From contig CAYMWF010000033.1 of assembly GCA_964394085.1 (NCBI GenBank), forward strand, positions 1 to 58,292: a stretch of 58,292 nucleotides of DNA, given 5' to 3'. This DNA is from CAYMWF01 sp964394085 [NCBI: uncultured Gemmatimonadota bacterium] (GTDB lineage: Bacteria; GCA-2686955; CAYMWF01). A model generated the notes under the pieces. The model was not told the DNA's origin, ran no database searches, and saw nothing but the letters and a program-made list of their open reading frames with translations. The translations under genes and the position numbers were made by a program. How positions within the stretch are numbered: the stretch's first letter is position 1; each line of letters begins with the position of its first letter. Below are positions 1 to 8,660 of this stretch, piece after piece.

Positions 1-164
1 TGAGACCGTGAAAAATTATACTCTCCGGAAGTACATGGATCAAGTGCAAACCGGGATAAGCTGTTTGCGATGCAGACATTTGCAGCGAGTTTTATTCAGC
101 AGCATATTCAACGGCAATTTCAATATTTTACAGAGTTTCTCTTCCCAGTTCCCGTCACCTTGGA

Positions 165-214
165 GTCGAAGAGGGAGCGTCTTCCGCAGGGCGGGAAGAC
201 GCTCCCTCTTCGAC
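165..214. repeat. Perfect 21-bp inverted repeat with 8-nt loop
   Basis: Arms 165-185 and 194-214 are exact reverse complements, with the loop at 186-193. The core is gagggagcgtcttcc. No run of T follows on either strand, so it is a poor classical terminator. It could be a REP-like element, part of a decayed mobile element, or a processed hairpin. Confidence 0.85.
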
Positions 215-310
215 CGGCATGTGCCGGCATCCACAGGCTCAATTTCCCGGCTCGAACAAAAATCGCTGCCGTATGTTCAAGTAGTTCGGATGAAAAATGG
301 GGTAAAAAGA

Positions 311-390
311 TTTGCGATGCATCTACATCCTCCTGAAACGTAATCAGTTATGCGCATCGCAAATTGCTCGAAAGAAGCAAAACTGATTAC
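311..390. repeat. Two interleaved inverted repeats
   Basis: Tttgcgatgc at 311-320 pairs with 354-363. Gtaatcagtt at 340-349 pairs with 381-390. The second left arm lies inside the loop of the first hairpin. The arms themselves do not overlap, so the two could form a pseudoknot-like fold or compete. The element lies about 110 bp upstream of the start at 497 and could be regulatory or a decayed insertion end. Confidence 0.6.
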
Positions 391-496
391 AGGTGCATTA
401 TTCCGGTTACAAGGGTTATACTGTACCTGTTCGGTTGCTGAATCACGAAAAGCGTAACCCCCGCAATCCGCATGATCGACAGGAGGGATTCTGGAC

Positions 497-1819
497 ATGA
501 AAAACACCATGATATGCCTGGGCATTCTCCTGGCATCCGCCGGCTTCCTCCCGTGCAGCCCCGCTCTCGCGGGCAGCATCATTTACGTGGATGCCGACGC
601 CGTCGGAAACAACGACGGTTCGAGCTGGACCGACGCCTTCAACTATCTTCAGGACGCTCTGTATTTCGCTGCCGCCGGGGATGAAATACGGGTTGCTCAA
701 GGAGTATACCAGCCGGACAGGAACTCCTCGGAGCCGTCGGGCAGCGGAGACCGGACCGCCGCGTTCAGCTTGAAAAACGGCCTGAAGGTAAAAGGGGGAT
801 ACGCCGGCTATGGAAACCCCGACCCGAACCTCCGGGATACGGTGATTTACAGAACCCTCCTGAGCGGCGATCTGGGCGAAGACGACATGCCGGGTTTTGT
901 CAATTACGAAGAGAACAGCTACCACGTAGTCACGGGTGAAAGCTCGAACGCAAACACGGTGCTTGACGGGTTCGTCATTTCGGGAGGCAACGCCGACGGC
1001 GCCGGAGAAAACGGGTATGGCGGCGGTATGTACTGCGACAGTGACGCCCACATGATCGACTGCCGTATGAAATTGAACAGGGCGATTTACGGCGGAGGCA
1101 TCTACTGCCGTCCCGCAAGCGGCTACGTAACATATCCGCGTTTCACCGTGTGTTCCTTCATCGGCAATGCGGCCGTTGCCGACGGGGGAGGAATGTATAT
1201 CAGCGACAGTGATCCCACGATGCTCAACTGCATCGTAAGCAACAATACGGCAGGGGAACTCGGCGGCGGGCAGATGTATTACATGGACAGTTTCCCTTCA
1301 ATGAAAAACTGCATTTTCTCGGGCAACCACGCAGGAGAGCGCGGGGGAGGTTTGTACTGCCTTTTCACCTTCAGACTGGAGCTCCTGAACTGCACTCTGA
1401 CCGGAAATTCCGCCGGCATCGAAGGCGGGGGCGTTTATATCACCAGCGCAAGCTCGGAGCCGGAGATTCGTAACAGCATACTCTGGGGCGACACGCCGGA
1501 TGAGATTGTTATCGAAAGCGGATGGATTCGCCCGGACTTCACCTACTCGGATATACAGAACGGATCCGGACAGAGCTGGTTCGGAACGGGTTGCCTGGAC
1601 GCGCCGCCGCGGTTCACGAGTATTTACGGCTTTCGCTACTTCCTCAATCCTTCCATGAACGCGAACAGGTCTCCATGTATCGACGCCGGTACTCCGGCCA
1701 TCGAAGATTTCATATACGATGATTTCCCCGGATGGCCGGAGGGTTACCCGAACGGTGCCCGCTCCGATATGGGCGCGTACGGCGGAGCGGAAAATTATTT
1801 CTGGCTGCTTCGCCTGTAG
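497..1819 (+). CDS. Secreted right-handed beta-helix protein (Pmp/choice-of-anchor-like)
   Basis: The 440-residue product has a Sec signal peptide ending near ALAGS (residues 1-26), so it is exported. After an N-terminal region like those of polymorphic outer-membrane proteins and pectate-lyase-like folds (YVDADAVGNNDGSSWTDAF), residues of about 150-330 hold repeats of the form LNC-x-GN-A-GGG, such as GGGMYISDSDPTMLNC. These are the rungs of a parallel beta-helix. Such proteins often bind surfaces or polysaccharides. I see no catalytic motif that would make it a lyase. The C-terminus has no obvious sorting domain. Start ATG 497 follows an aggaggg Shine-Dalgarno about 10 bases upstream. Fold assignment is fairly sure; the function is unknown. 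Confidence 0.8.
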   Translation: MKNTMICLGILLASAGFLPCSPALAGSIIYVDADAVGNNDGSSWTDAFNYLQDALYFAAAGDEIRVAQGVYQPDRNSSEPSGSGDRTAAFSLKNGLKVKGGYAGYGNPDPNLRDTVIYRTLLSGDLGEDDMPGFVNYEENSYHVVTGESSNANTVLDGFVISGGNADGAGENGYGGGMYCDSDAHMIDCRMKLNRAIYGGGIYCRPASGYVTYPRFTVCSFIGNAAVADGGGMYISDSDPTMLNCIVSNNTAGELGGGQMYYMDSFPSMKNCIFSGNHAGERGGGLYCLFTFRLELLNCTLTGNSAGIEGGGVYITSASSEPEIRNSILWGDTPDEIVIESGWIRPDFTYSDIQNGSGQSWFGTGCLDAPPRFTSIYGFRYFLNPSMNANRSPCIDAGTPAIEDFIYDDFPGWPEGYPNGARSDMGAYGGAENYFWLLRL

Positions 1820-1913
1820 TATTCCGGCAATCAGCTTCTCTAAACGTTTTTATCCCGATTTTCCGCATTTTTCATGTTTTCTTCAAAATATTCCAGGCCT
1901 ATAATGTGGAGCC

Positions 1914-4253
1914 ATGCGCTGGGAAAACAAGATACTCCTGCTGACGCTGGTGACGACTCTGACTCTCCTGTTCCTGTTCAGAAAACCGGTTGAAAACCTC
2001 GAAAAATCTCCCGTTCCCGAGACTTTCTTCGTAAATCAAGTAAATACTGCTGAATTCCTATTCGACGGTCTTCGCCAAATCGCGCTTTTTCATTACATTT
2101 TTTATGTCCCCGATTCCCTGACGATTATCCGGCAGCCGGTGCGTTTGACCGTCAAAATCATAAACCAGGAAGACCCGGATGTTCTGAAATTCTATTTTTT
2201 TTCATCCCAAAACGGTGAGTATTACCTGGCTGTCAATGACCGTAAGCCCGAAGAAAACGGTGTCTATTTCGAAAGCGACTTTGCCAAAACCAGGCTGGTC
2301 GAACTTCCCGACGCCAGTGCGGAAAACGAACTTGTTTTCGAAGCGTACGCCGGAATCCGCAGCCCGGAAATCAGGTTTAACGGGTTGACATATCCTCTGA
2401 ACCCTCCGGAAAAAATCGAGCGGATTGCACTTAATGTCTATTCAAATCCGGATATCCACCAGATGCTCCTCGTCGATGATATCGAGCTGGCCAGTTTCGA
2501 GGAGGAAGAACCCGAAACTTCACTCACAACGTTACTGAATTGGCAGTTCAACATTGCGCCCAGGCTGTTCTCCCTACCCCGCACCCTCCGGCTTTTCCAT
2601 TCTTCTTTTTCATCAGTAGTGGCAGGTTTCCTTTTCCTCTACGCAATTTTTATTCTGCTCAGCACAGCCATCCGGAAACTATCCGCCGGATTCAGCAACC
2701 GATACACCAGTTTCGAAGACAACTTCATACTGCTTATTCCGCTCCAGATGACCATTCTGTTTACCGCCAGGACCCTTTTCGCAATACCGGTTACGTCCCT
2801 TTTTCTCACAATGATCTGCATCGCCGTTATCTGCATCTATCTGATGATCCGCGTTTCGCTCTCGAGAAATCACCTCGGGCCCGGAGTTCCACCCGGTTCC
2901 CTCCGTCCGGCCTTTAAAGGACTTGTTCTATACATTGCGGTCATTGTAATGATTTCGTACTCCGTTATCGGAAATTCGACCCTTCCCCGGGTTGCAGTGC
3001 TCTCCGTCTACTGCCTTCCGCCGCTCATCCTGTTTCTCTCGATCAGATATTCTCCGGCGTATCCTGTTGATTCTTTTCTCCTTGCGCTTGTCCAGCTGCC
3101 CCTTTTTTTTCTTTACAGAATTTTTTACATCTATCCCGGGTTTCTCATCTTCATGGCGGCTGTCTTTCTCCCCTGGGTGATCTGGAGCGTCCTGTACATA
3201 TCCCGATTCGGTTCGCCCTACAGGATCTGTCTGCCGCTGATTGCGGCGACTTTCGTCCCGACAGGCTTTGTGGAACTGGTTCTCAGGGATAACATCCTGG
3301 CCGAAGCGACCCTGAACTTCGAAAAACACCTGGATAACTTCCACTGGGATTTCGAAAAACTGACGAACCTTTTCGGAGACAAGGAAAAAGCTGCAACCCT
3401 GGAGATAACAGAAAAGCAATATCCAACGAAAAAACCGGCTGGAACGTACCGGATCATATGCATCGGCAGCTCGAGCACCTTCGGGATGGGCTGGGAGGTT
3501 TCAGACAGAAATTATCCGTTCCATCTGGGGAACTACCTGAACGGCGGGTCGGAAGGCGGCTTCGAGGTAATCAACGGTGGAATTTCCGGGGCCAGCCTGA
3601 CGATGATCGCCATATATACGGAAGAGGTCCTGATGAACCTCGATCCGGATCTGATTATCCTTTACTTCGGAGCGAACAAAGATCTACTGGGCCTGTTCGA
3701 ATACTACCAGGGGCTGAAAGAAATCGTCGAGGATCATCCGCATATCGATTCGAATAAAGAAATGTGGGCGGCGCTGCAGCTCAAAAGCCGCTCTCCGCTT
3801 TTCATCAGGAGCCTGCTGACGCTCTCCCGTTCGAGGATTTTTCTGCTGACGAACTTCCTGTGCAACCCCCGGCATTCGCTGAAACCGGCTTCAATTTTTT
3901 ATAATGTCGAACAGATCGGCTCGACAGTGGGCCATATCGTCGACGTTGCCGTCGATAACGGCTCGAAAATCCTGCTGATCCCCGAGCTCACCCTGACGGA
4001 TCTACTGGGCGGTTCCGGATCGCATCTTTATTATGACATATTCTACGATCTCGAAGTCGGTCGCAGCGGGGAGGGCGTTTTCCACCTGAACCTGTTCGAT
4101 TACTTCGATAAAACGATTTCCAGCCTGCCGCCTCACCAGGCGAAATCGAAAATCCTGACCGACGAAATGCACATGAGTGATTTCGGCTACCGCCTGTTGG
4201 CCGAACAGATAGGTGTGTTCATTCTCGATAAGGATTTACCGTCGATCCGGTAA
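1914..4253 (+). CDS. Polytopic membrane protein with C-terminal SGNH/GDSL hydrolase domain
   Basis: The 779-residue product starts with a membrane anchor (LLLTLVTTLTLLFLF). Residues of about 40-190 form a beta-rich, probably extracytoplasmic region. About eight hydrophobic segments follow between 230 and 480, then an SGNH hydrolase domain. The nucleophile block reads IGSSSTFGMGW, with Ser520 at the GDS serine position and the usual Asp replaced by Ser. GGISGAS and YFGANKD match blocks II and III, and DEMHMSDFGY supplies the Asp-x-x-His pair. Such domains usually deacylate or acylate polysaccharides or lipids at the envelope. The substrate cannot be read here. A TATAAT at 1900-1905 lies only 9 bases before the ATG and only a weak Shine-Dalgarno is present, so a leaderless transcript is possible. 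Confidence 0.8.
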   Translation: MRWENKILLLTLVTTLTLLFLFRKPVENLEKSPVPETFFVNQVNTAEFLFDGLRQIALFHYIFYVPDSLTIIRQPVRLTVKIINQEDPDVLKFYFFSSQNGEYYLAVNDRKPEENGVYFESDFAKTRLVELPDASAENELVFEAYAGIRSPEIRFNGLTYPLNPPEKIERIALNVYSNPDIHQMLLVDDIELASFEEEEPETSLTTLLNWQFNIAPRLFSLPRTLRLFHSSFSSVVAGFLFLYAIFILLSTAIRKLSAGFSNRYTSFEDNFILLIPLQMTILFTARTLFAIPVTSLFLTMICIAVICIYLMIRVSLSRNHLGPGVPPGSLRPAFKGLVLYIAVIVMISYSVIGNSTLPRVAVLSVYCLPPLILFLSIRYSPAYPVDSFLLALVQLPLFFLYRIFYIYPGFLIFMAAVFLPWVIWSVLYISRFGSPYRICLPLIAATFVPTGFVELVLRDNILAEATLNFEKHLDNFHWDFEKLTNLFGDKEKAATLEITEKQYPTKKPAGTYRIICIGSSSTFGMGWEVSDRNYPFHLGNYLNGGSEGGFEVINGGISGASLTMIAIYTEEVLMNLDPDLIILYFGANKDLLGLFEYYQGLKEIVEDHPHIDSNKEMWAALQLKSRSPLFIRSLLTLSRSRIFLLTNFLCNPRHSLKPASIFYNVEQIGSTVGHIVDVAVDNGSKILLIPELTLTDLLGGSGSHLYYDIFYDLEVGRSGEGVFHLNLFDYFDKTISSLPPHQAKSKILTDEMHMSDFGYRLLAEQIGVFILDKDLPSIR

Positions 4254-4267
4254 TCCTCCAGGACCTG

Positions 4268-4657
4268 CTAGTAGAGGAGGGAAAGGCTGACATACGCCTG
4301 GGAGACGAAACCGAGAGAAAAGAGTATGAATCCGACTATACCGGCTGTGCCCTTCTCAAGGCGCCTGACGATAATTTCGATGATCCGGGGTCCGAAATCG
4401 TGCAACAGGCCGAGACTCAAAATCAGCACGAAAGCCTCGGGGAAATGAAGGACAATTTTGAGTTTAGTGAGTATCAGAAGGATTATCACGAGGATGAAAT
4501 AAAAAGCGAAGCCGAGGATCCGGTGGCGGCGTATCGTTGCTGCGATCCTGAGAAGGTGGTTGAACCCGATGGCCTCTGCGGATAAAAGAAAGGCACCCGC
4601 TAGTTCGAGATAAAGACCGGTGAATGTCAAGATATACAGTACTTTTTCCGGCTGCAT
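4268..4657 (-). CDS. Small four-helix membrane protein, unknown function
   Basis: The 129-residue product is almost all membrane. Hydrophobic segments lie near residues 5-28, 45-65, 72-90 and 103-125, with short basic loops (RIAATIRRHR, IIVRRLEKG) that suggest cytoplasmic sides. I recognise no family. A longer in-frame ATG exists at 4684, but the ATG at 4657 directly follows gggaggt with four bases between, so I use that start. The gene converges on the SGNH gene, with only 14 bp between the stops. It appears to be a single-gene unit. Confidence 0.65.
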   Translation of the reverse strand: MQPEKVLYILTFTGLYLELAGAFLLSAEAIGFNHLLRIAATIRRHRILGFAFYFILVIILLILTKLKIVLHFPEAFVLILSLGLLHDFGPRIIEIIVRRLEKGTAGIVGFILFSLGFVSQAYVSLSLLY

Positions 4658-4806
4658 TATTACCTCCCGGCTATATCGCTTCATCCACGGACCCGCGTCT
4701 CCCGGCGGATTAAGATTTTAATCCTGTCGACTCACAATGTTCAGGTGACACAGTGAGGTCCCGCCCCGGCTTCCCAGGGATGAAATAAAGCCGGGTAGAG
4801 TTATGT

Positions 4807-4862
4807 CCGGAGGGAACTTATCACTTATTCCACTACCGGAGGGAGCCGATCGTTTATTCCTC
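4807..4862. repeat. Imperfect 29-bp tandem duplication
   Basis: Copies begin at 4807 and 4836, both opening ccggaggga and both carrying tttattcc or cttattcc near the end. They differ in the middle bases. Purpose unknown. Confidence 0.55.
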
Positions 4863-4919
4863 TATAAGGTGGATGCCTCCCCGGTCGTCCAGGTGTATCG
4901 CTCGAGCCCATCCGGACAA

Positions 4920-4956
4920 CGTGTAAAATTGTCAATCGGATTGACAATTTTACACG
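4920..4956. repeat. 18-bp perfect palindrome with 1-nt loop
   Basis: Arms 4920-4937 and 4939-4956 are exact reverse complements around one base (4938). The arm reads cgtgtaaaattgtcaatc. Such a near-perfect palindrome resembles two transposon ends joined head to head, or a REP/MITE-type element. Confidence 0.85.
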
Positions 4957-4965
4957 AGGAAGCCT

Positions 4966-5052
4966 GCATCCCCCGCGGGACAGAATTTGCTGCCGGTATC
5001 CCGCTCTGATGCGATGGCGATCACCCGCATCCCCCGCGGGACAGAATTTGCT
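4966..5052. repeat. 26-bp exact direct repeat, 61-bp period
   Basis: Copies at 4966-4991 and 5027-5052 are identical; the core is cccccgcgggacagaattt. The 35-bp spacer is unique. Two copies are too few to call a CRISPR array, and no leader is seen. Confidence 0.8.
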
Positions 5053-5170
5053 TCCTGCGCTTCGCTGCAAAAAGAGAACTGCGCAGATCGGCACCGTGAT
5101 TTGATAAAATCCAGGAAAGTGCCCGGCGCGCGTCCCCGGCGGATTGCTTTTTTCGGATTGCCGGGGTAGA

Positions 5171-7591
5171 ATGCGCGCTGTCATGAAGAATAAGAAACCA
5201 TCACCGGAAATATTAAACCGGATGAAGCAAATTTTCCTTTCGGCACTGCTTCCGATGCTCATACTCACAGTTGTTTCCACGGCACGCGCCGACTCGCGCA
5301 CCGGGAAGATCAGCGGGTTCGTCCGGGACGGAAAAACGGGAGAGCCCGTGAAATACGCCGATGTCCTCGTGGAAGGAACCGTCATGGGCGCGCTGAGCGG
5401 CGCAAACGGTTACTACCTGATTCTCGGCGTGGCGCCCGGTGTTTACACGCTGCGCAGTTCCCGCGTGGGATACACGGACCATGTCTTCGAACTCACGGTC
5501 CGTGCCGGAGGAGTCCTTCGCAGAGATTTCTCTCTCGAACCGGCGGAGATAACCCTGGACGGAACCGTCGTGACCGCCGAGAGAACCCGTTTCGACGAAC
5601 AGGTCGAAGTAAGCAGCATAATCATCGACACCGAAGAGATCGAGTCGGTGCCGTCATTCATCGAAACGGATGTCTTCAGATCGGTCCAGTCGCTGCCATC
5701 GGTTTCTCCGGCCAACGACTTTTCTGCCGCCCTGATCGTCCGGGGCGGAAGCCCCGACGAGAATCTCATACTACTGGATGGTATCGAAGTATACAATCCG
5801 TATCACCTGGGCGGCGTGTTCAGCGCCTTCGACACCGACTGCATCGCCGACGCCGAATTCCTCGCCGGCGGTTTTCCGGTGGAATACGGCGGGAGGCTCT
5901 CGTCCGTGCTGAAACTCCGCTCCCGGGAAGGGAACACGGGAACACCTCCCCTGATCGGCAAAAAAGACGGCAGCAGCCCGGTTTCCCTAAACGCGGCGAC
6001 GCTCAGGGTCAGTCTCCTCAGCGCGAAAACCCAGGCGGAAGGCGTTTTCCCCGGCGGCGCCTGGATGTTCTCAGCACGGCGCACCTTCTTCGACAAGCTC
6101 GCGGAAGCGGCCGCCCGGGCCGACACCAGCTTCGGCGGTATACCGTACTATTTCTGGGACGCCCAGTTCTCCGTCCATTCCGACGTGACGCAGCACGACA
6201 GGGTCTCGGCAACGATATACAAGGGAAGAGACGACCTGGAACTGGAGTTCGGGGGCGACGGTTTCGACGACATCGATTTCAACTGGGACTGGGGGAACAG
6301 CGTAATGAGCGCCAGGTGGCGCCGCATCGCCGGCCCGGATTTCATCTCAGAGACGATCCTGGCCCGCAGCGAGTACGACTTCGATCTCGATTTCGCGGTT
6401 ACGGTTACCGATACCCTCACGGGAATAGCCGGCTCATCCGAGGTGGTTATAGAAAACCGCGTCGCGGATATCACTCTCACCCACAGGAGCGACTGGTATC
6501 CCTCCGACGCCCATGCAATCGGGCTCGGCGGGAGCCTGAAATTCCTCGATTTCGACTTCACCGAGGAGGTCGACGGGCTCACCTTCCTGCGCCGGACCAG
6601 CGACCCGTTCATCGCTTCCCTGTTTCTCCAGGATACCTGGGACGCCTCCGCCCGGCTGAGCCTGCAATACGGTCTCCGCCTTTCCAGGTATTCCGATTCC
6701 GGACGCATCCATCTCGATCCCAGGTGCGGTTTCAAGTGGAAACCGGCCGAAGACACCGCCGTCAAGGGAAGCGCGGGGCTCTACTCCCAGTTCCTGTTCA
6801 CGGCCAACGACGACGAACAGGAAATCCTGAGGATCGTCGATTTCTGGCTGCCGGTGCCGCCGTATCTCCAGCCGCAGCGGGCCGCCCACTTCATCCTGGG
6901 CGTCGAGCAGTGGCTCGGAAAGCTGGGTTCCGTTTCCCTCGAAGGATACTACAAACCGTACAGCAACATCCTGGAGCTCAATCCGCTCAACGTGCCGGAA
7001 GATGAAAACGACGACTTCATCGATGGAACGGCGGAAAGCTACGGTGTCGAGCTCCTTCTCCGGAGGACCGCCGGCAGGCTGACCGGCTGGTTCGGATACG
7101 CCTGGTCGGAGACGATAAGACGGGTGGACCTTAACGGCGACGGCAGGATCCGCGAATCGGAAGGTGAAGTCTACAATCCGGTTCATGATCAGAGACACAG
7201 GATCAACATGGTGCTCGGATACGATCTGGGCGAACGGCATCACTTCGGGCTGGCGTGGAGCTTCTCGAGCGGTCAGCCTTATACGCCGGTCACCGGCAAG
7301 GCGTTCGGACCGGGCGGGTTCGGCAACGACGCTCCGTACGACGGCATCCAGGAAATATACGGCGCCAGGAACAGCGCCCGCATGCCCTGGTATCGAAGAG
7401 CCGACCTGAGCTACGCCCTCGACTTCAAAACGGGCGGCGCCGACTGCGTCTTCCACGCCCAGGTGATCAACTTCACCAACGCGTTCAACATCCTGTTCTA
7501 CAACTGGGACCACGACTCCAGCCCCTCAAGGGTGGAAGCCGTCGGCATGTTCCCGATAATGCCCTCCGTGGGCCTGGAGGTCCGGTTTTGA
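5171..7591 (+). CDS. TonB-dependent outer-membrane receptor with CarboxypepD_reg-like domain
   Basis: About 806 residues. A Sec signal peptide (MKQIFLSALLPMLILTVVST, cleaved near ARADS) is followed by a CarboxypepD-regulatory-like beta-sandwich (GFVRDGKTGEPVKYADVLVE, about residues 50-135). Next come a plug domain (LIVRGGSPDENLILLDGIEV, EYGGRLSSVLKL, about 165-265) and a long beta-barrel ending in the aromatic residue Phe, as outer-membrane barrels do. The ligand is unknown; such receptors import siderophores, vitamins, glycans or peptides using TonB energy. The start is uncertain: ATG 5171 has a weak gggg upstream, while ATG 5183 and 5222 would also leave a good signal peptide. It heads a tight run with the next two genes. 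Confidence 0.9.
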   Translation: MRAVMKNKKPSPEILNRMKQIFLSALLPMLILTVVSTARADSRTGKISGFVRDGKTGEPVKYADVLVEGTVMGALSGANGYYLILGVAPGVYTLRSSRVGYTDHVFELTVRAGGVLRRDFSLEPAEITLDGTVVTAERTRFDEQVEVSSIIIDTEEIESVPSFIETDVFRSVQSLPSVSPANDFSAALIVRGGSPDENLILLDGIEVYNPYHLGGVFSAFDTDCIADAEFLAGGFPVEYGGRLSSVLKLRSREGNTGTPPLIGKKDGSSPVSLNAATLRVSLLSAKTQAEGVFPGGAWMFSARRTFFDKLAEAAARADTSFGGIPYYFWDAQFSVHSDVTQHDRVSATIYKGRDDLELEFGGDGFDDIDFNWDWGNSVMSARWRRIAGPDFISETILARSEYDFDLDFAVTVTDTLTGIAGSSEVVIENRVADITLTHRSDWYPSDAHAIGLGGSLKFLDFDFTEEVDGLTFLRRTSDPFIASLFLQDTWDASARLSLQYGLRLSRYSDSGRIHLDPRCGFKWKPAEDTAVKGSAGLYSQFLFTANDDEQEILRIVDFWLPVPPYLQPQRAAHFILGVEQWLGKLGSVSLEGYYKPYSNILELNPLNVPEDENDDFIDGTAESYGVELLLRRTAGRLTGWFGYAWSETIRRVDLNGDGRIRESEGEVYNPVHDQRHRINMVLGYDLGERHHFGLAWSFSSGQPYTPVTGKAFGPGGFGNDAPYDGIQEIYGARNSARMPWYRRADLSYALDFKTGGADCVFHAQVINFTNAFNILFYNWDHDSSPSRVEAVGMFPIMPSVGLEVRF

Positions 7592-8658
7592 CCGATATCC
7601 GAATCAACCGGGGAGTATCCGTAAACAGGCGAGCGCACCCCCTCTTTGCCGGAAGAACGCCGCTCGCGGTATCAGCCGTTGCGGCGGCAATGCTCCTCAT
7701 CTCCGGCTGCACGCGGGAGCTGGACCTTTTCGATTTCGAGGAGGACTTTCTCGAATACGAACCTCAGATCAAGGTGGAAGCCGAATTCAAGCTGCCGGAG
7801 GGCACCGCCTCGGTGGTGCGGGTCGACCGGACAATGACGCTCAGCGACTCTCTCGAATTCCTGAACGGGCTCGACGACGACGGAGACTGGGATCCGGAGA
7901 AGGACGATGTCGGAACCGACGGCATCGGTCCGGAAGATGAAGAATATGAGGAACCCGATGAAGACGGCACCGAAGGGAACGGGGTTCCCGATCCCGGGGA
8001 ACCGCACGTGGACGAACTGGATGAGCTCATCCGCCAGGTACACGTAATGGACGCCGATCTGACCCTGTATAACGGCGGCGCGCCCCTCTGCAGTTTCACC
8101 TGGTCCGACTCCGCCGGAAGATACCGCGAGGGAACGGGGTTCTTCAGGGTAGGGGAAGGAGATCCGGTGGTCTACGGAGGATACATTCCGGACGGCCAGC
8201 TTTCCCTCTCCCCGGGGGAGAATTATTCCCTGGTCGTTGCTGCGGCTTCGGGTGATACTCTGGAGGGATGGTTCACGCCGCCGGCGCCGCCGGAACTGAT
8301 TTTCACCCCCGCAGACAGCGTCTCGGGAGACACGCTCTTCAGGCCGTTTCCGCTCGCGGGAACCATCGAATGGGTCAAAGATCCGAGCTCCCTCGGAGCG
8401 ATTATCGTCCTTGAATCTTTCGTGCCGCCCGACTCCACGGCGCCTCTGTTCAACGCCCCCGCGTTTTTCGATCTCATGTCGTTCTACGGTATACTTCCAG
8501 GATTATACCGGGTTACCGTATCATCCTTCGAAGAAAACTTTTTCGATTACTATTATACCACACTGCCTGTGAACCACCCGGAACGAAGCAGCATTTCCGG
8601 GGGGCTCGGGTTTGCCGGAGCCCTTGCTGAAACCATATTTTTCCTGAGAATTTATTGA
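7588..8658 (+). CDS. DUF4249-like lipoprotein partner of the TonB receptor
   Basis: 356 residues from a TTG start at 7588 that overlaps the receptor stop (TTGA) and follows ggaggt by six bases. The signal peptide ends in the lipobox LLISGC, so it is a predicted lipoprotein. The body (EPQIKVEAEF, VHVMDADLTLYNGG, LSLSPGENYSLVV) resembles DUF4249 proteins, which in Bacteroidetes are often encoded beside TonB receptors. Assignment to that family is by pattern only. An acidic stretch at about residues 90-150 (LDDDGDWDPEKDD) resembles calcium-binding DxDxDG loops. Inferred role: cell-surface or periplasmic companion that helps the receptor capture its ligand. Confidence 0.7.
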   Translation: MTDIRINRGVSVNRRAHPLFAGRTPLAVSAVAAAMLLISGCTRELDLFDFEEDFLEYEPQIKVEAEFKLPEGTASVVRVDRTMTLSDSLEFLNGLDDDGDWDPEKDDVGTDGIGPEDEEYEEPDEDGTEGNGVPDPGEPHVDELDELIRQVHVMDADLTLYNGGAPLCSFTWSDSAGRYREGTGFFRVGEGDPVVYGGYIPDGQLSLSPGENYSLVVAAASGDTLEGWFTPPAPPELIFTPADSVSGDTLFRPFPLAGTIEWVKDPSSLGAIIVLESFVPPDSTAPLFNAPAFFDLMSFYGILPGLYRVTVSSFEENFFDYYYTTLPVNHPERSSISGGLGFAGALAETIFFLRIY

Positions 8659-8660
8659 GA

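Larger units (their letters stand above)
1..496. other. Non-coding leader rich in inverted repeats
   Basis: No convincing gene. Short open frames here are explained by palindromic DNA. The stretch holds a perfect 21-bp inverted repeat (165-214), two interleaved 10-bp inverted repeats (311-390), and an 11-bp motif tttgcgatgca found at 63-73 and again at 311-321. A Shine-Dalgarno aggaggg at about 480 belongs to the gene starting at 497. I saw no clear -35/-10 pair. Confidence 0.7.
4658..5170. other. Repeat-rich intergenic region, no gene seen
   Basis: About 500 bp between the small membrane protein and the TonB receptor. It contains a 29-bp imperfect tandem repeat, an 18-bp near-loopless palindrome and a 26-bp exact direct repeat, listed separately. 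Short frames on both strands follow these repeats and lack plausible translation signals. The mix of repeats looks like decayed mobile or REP-type sequence. Confidence 0.65.

Noticed and set aside
4966-5052. Two-repeat CRISPR
   Set aside because: Only two copies and a single spacer, without a leader.
5144-5170. TTG 5144 as start of the TonB receptor
   Set aside because: It would add nine residues ahead of the signal peptide and has no Shine-Dalgarno.
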